A stretch of 64,000 bases of DNA from Azoamicus sp964355565 (GTDB lineage Bacteria; Pseudomonadota; Gammaproteobacteria; UBA6186; Azoamicaceae), in contig CAYHDJ010000001.1 in NCBI GenBank assembly GCA_964355565.1, positions 113,903-177,902 of the forward strand, in the 5' to 3' direction. The notes below the pieces were generated by a model. It was not told where the DNA came from, made no database searches, and saw only the letters and a program-made list of their open reading frames with translations. The position numbers and the translations under genes were made by a program. Each line of letters begins with the position of its first letter. Positions within the stretch are counted from its first letter, which is position 1. Of the stretch, positions 62,596 through 64,000 are shown piece by piece.

Positions 62596-63795
62596 ATGAC
62601 ATATTATAATGTTTTGAAAGAAATTGTATCACTATCAACTGAAATTATTTCAGTTGATGAGTTAAAAGATTTGTTAGTTCTTAAAAAAGACATTTCCATT
62701 AAAATTGGGTTTGACCCTACTAGCAGTGATTTGCATTTAGGTCATTTGGTTTTGATTTTAAAGTTATCTAGATTGCAGAAGCTTGGCTGTAAAATTTATA
62801 TTATAGTTGGTGATTGTACTGCTATGATTGGCGACCCATCTGGTAGAAATGTTACCAGGCCGTATTTGTCACTTGAACAAATTTCTTTTAATTATAAGAC
62901 GTATATTGATCAGATTTTTAAATTTTTAGATCCAAAATTAACTAGTGTTTATTTTAATTCTTCGTGGTATGAGTTTTTTTGTATTTATAATTATATTAAG
63001 TTGTTATCGTTTAGCACAGTATCTAGAATGTTGGAGCGTGTGGATTTTAAACTTAGATTTAACAGTAATATTAATATTTGTATAAATGAGTTTATGTATC
63101 CTCTGTTGCAAGCATATGATTCAGTGTTTTTAAATGTTGATATAGAATTTGGTGGAATTGATCAGAAATTCAATTTTTTACTTGGTAGGGAATTACAGAA
63201 AAAATTTTTTCAAAGATCTCAAATTTGTGTAATGATGCCATTACTTTTGGGATTAGATGGTAAGACTAAAATGTCTAAGAGTTTTGGTAATTGTGTAAGT
63301 TTGACTGATAACTTTTATGATATTTTTTGTAAAATAATGTCTATATCGGATTTTTTAATGCAAGATTATTTTATATATTTGTGTATTTTGAGTTTAGATG
63401 ATTATTTTTTGTTATTGCAGAGTATCGATAATTGCATGAGTTTAAAGTTATTTTTGGCGTTCAAAATAGTTTCTTTGGTTTATAATTTAGATTTGGCTAA
63501 GTCGGCTAAGTTTAGGTTTTTAGACGTGTTTTCTAAGCGAATTATTCCATTGGATTTTGATGTATTGAATTTTGAAAGTGAAAGTGATAGTGACAGTATT
63601 ACTTTGTTAAATGTTTTTTTACATTTAAAAATTGTGGTTAGTATTTCTGATTTTAAACGTTTGTTGAAAAGTAGATCCATAGAAGTTAATGGAAGTGTGG
63701 TATTAGATAAGGTGTTTTTTTTGTTTACAGGTCTATCTTATGACATTAGAATTGGTAAAAAAAAAATTATTAGACTTTTTTTAAAAAAAAGGTAA
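62596..63795 (+). CDS. tyrS: Tyrosyl-tRNA synthetase
   Basis: TyrRS charges tRNA-Tyr. From ATG 62596 the 399 residues hold the class I signatures FDPTSSDLHLGHLVL and GKTKMSKSFGN, and end in an S4-like RNA-binding domain (FKRLLKSRSIEVNGSVV). It is divergent from ybeY with a 19-base gap. Confidence 0.96.
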   Translation: MTYYNVLKEIVSLSTEIISVDELKDLLVLKKDISIKIGFDPTSSDLHLGHLVLILKLSRLQKLGCKIYIIVGDCTAMIGDPSGRNVTRPYLSLEQISFNYKTYIDQIFKFLDPKLTSVYFNSSWYEFFCIYNYIKLLSFSTVSRMLERVDFKLRFNSNINICINEFMYPLLQAYDSVFLNVDIEFGGIDQKFNFLLGRELQKKFFQRSQICVMMPLLLGLDGKTKMSKSFGNCVSLTDNFYDIFCKIMSISDFLMQDYFIYLCILSLDDYFLLLQSIDNCMSLKLFLAFKIVSLVYNLDLAKSAKFRFLDVFSKRIIPLDFDVLNFESESDSDSITLLNVFLHLKIVVSISDFKRLLKSRSIEVNGSVVLDKVFFLFTGLSYDIRIGKKKIIRLFLKKR

Positions 63796-63813
63796 ATTTT
63801 TTATAAAATGATA

Positions 63814-63841
63814 TTGACTATTTAATATATAATGTTATTAT
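63814..63841 (+). promoter_or_regulatory. Probable rRNA operon promoter
   Basis: TTGACT at 63814-63819 and TATTAT at 63836-63841 are 16 bases apart, about 100 bases before the mature 16S start. Position and hexamers fit an rrn promoter; no G+C-rich discriminator is evident. In the leader, AAGCT and AGCTT (near 63861-63882) can pair, but I cannot show that they act in processing. Confidence 0.55.
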
Positions 63842-63940
63842 GATTACATATTTGATTAGCGAAGCTTATTTAAGTTGTAGCTTATTGTTCTATTAGTTTA
63901 ATGATACCTATTTTTTTGAGTTTATATTTTTGTGTATTTA

Positions 63941-64000
63941 AAATCGAAGAGTTTGATCCTGGCTCAGATTGAACGCTGGCGGCATGCTTAACACATGCAA
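63941..64000 (+). rRNA. rrs: 16S rRNA, 5' end only (cut by the window edge)
   Basis: The sequence AAATCGAAGAGTTTGATCCT followed by GGCTCAGATTGAACGCTGGC is the canonical 16S 5' end; GCGGCATGCTTAACACATGCAA is typical of gammaproteobacteria. The mature 5' end is placed at 63941 by alignment to E. coli from memory. The rest of the gene lies beyond the window. Confidence 0.98.

Noticed and set aside
1..64000. CRISPR arrays, insertion sequences, prophage or long repeats
   Set aside because: None seen on reading both strands; apparent short repeats are low-complexity A/T runs in coding DNA.

Overview
The window is 64 kb of very AT-rich, almost gap-free bacterial DNA. By eye about three quarters of bases are A or T, most intergenic gaps are under 100 bases, and many genes overlap their neighbours by 4 to 15 bases. 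I see no insertion sequence, prophage, transposase, CRISPR array or recent pseudogene. Gene orders such as lepA-lepB-era-acpS, rpsB-tsf-frr, secG-tRNA-Leu(GAG) and sdhCDAB are gammaproteobacterial orders with members cut out. This points to a strongly reduced, vertically inherited endosymbiont of gammaproteobacterial descent. Unusually for such a genome, it carries nitrous oxide reduction (nosZRDFY and nosL), NO reduction (norCB, norQD) and copper nitrite reduction (nirK, nirV, a SCO-type copper chaperone), beside succinate dehydrogenase. From memory, this combination matches the denitrifying ciliate endosymbionts described as Candidatus Azoamicus. That identification is inference and was not checked against any database.

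Layout. 1-9753: 3' end of bamA, nhaD (minus), mutS, zapE, dnaE. 9800-16028, minus strand: csrA, alaS, tRNA-Leu, secG, ftsH, greA, map. 16111-20088: rpsB, tsf, frr, an unknown membrane protein, rsmH, and a divergent SDR-like gene on the minus strand. 20197-27739: nosZ-nosR-nosD-nosF-nosY-unknown-nosL. 27743-30555: prfB (with its programmed frameshift), lysS, sdhE. 30548-36647: ppiD-like, tRNA-Asp, tRNA-Val, grxD, metG, tdk, sohB and an AsmA-like protein. 36688-46006: mlaA, secA, ssb, serS against acpS, era, lepB, lepA, dnaQ. 46115-49090: tRNA-Gln, rplY, pth, rpmB, rpmG, bamE, smpB against tatB and tatA. 49091-58445: htrA, peroxiredoxin, cytochrome c5, norC, norB, nirK, nirV, sco, with norD and norQ convergent. 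58607-61792: sdhCDAB. 61872-63795: rpsT, tRNA-Val(GAC), ybeY, tyrS. The window ends inside the 5' end of a 16S rRNA gene.

How it fits together. SdhE and SdhABCD feed electrons from succinate into the quinone pool. Cytochrome c5 and a NorC with two haem sites can pass electrons to NirK, NorB and NosZ. NosR, NosDFY, NosL and the SCO protein serve NosZ and copper delivery, and NorQ/NorD activate NorCB. Tat (tatA and a tiny tatB) exports NosZ, which has a twin-arginine signal; SecA, SecG and LepB export the other periplasmic proteins. The rest is replication, repair, translation and envelope upkeep. The window therefore reads as a respiratory symbiont whose retained job is anaerobic energy conservation by denitrification.

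Points for a second look: a 10-A tract that puts the start of map out of frame, a prfB frameshift site with a weakened internal Shine-Dalgarno, a NorC with an added cytochrome c domain, an unknown gene between nosY and nosL, a 50-residue TatB, a BamE without its lipidation cysteine, and a triple overlap of rpsT, tRNA-Val and ybeY.
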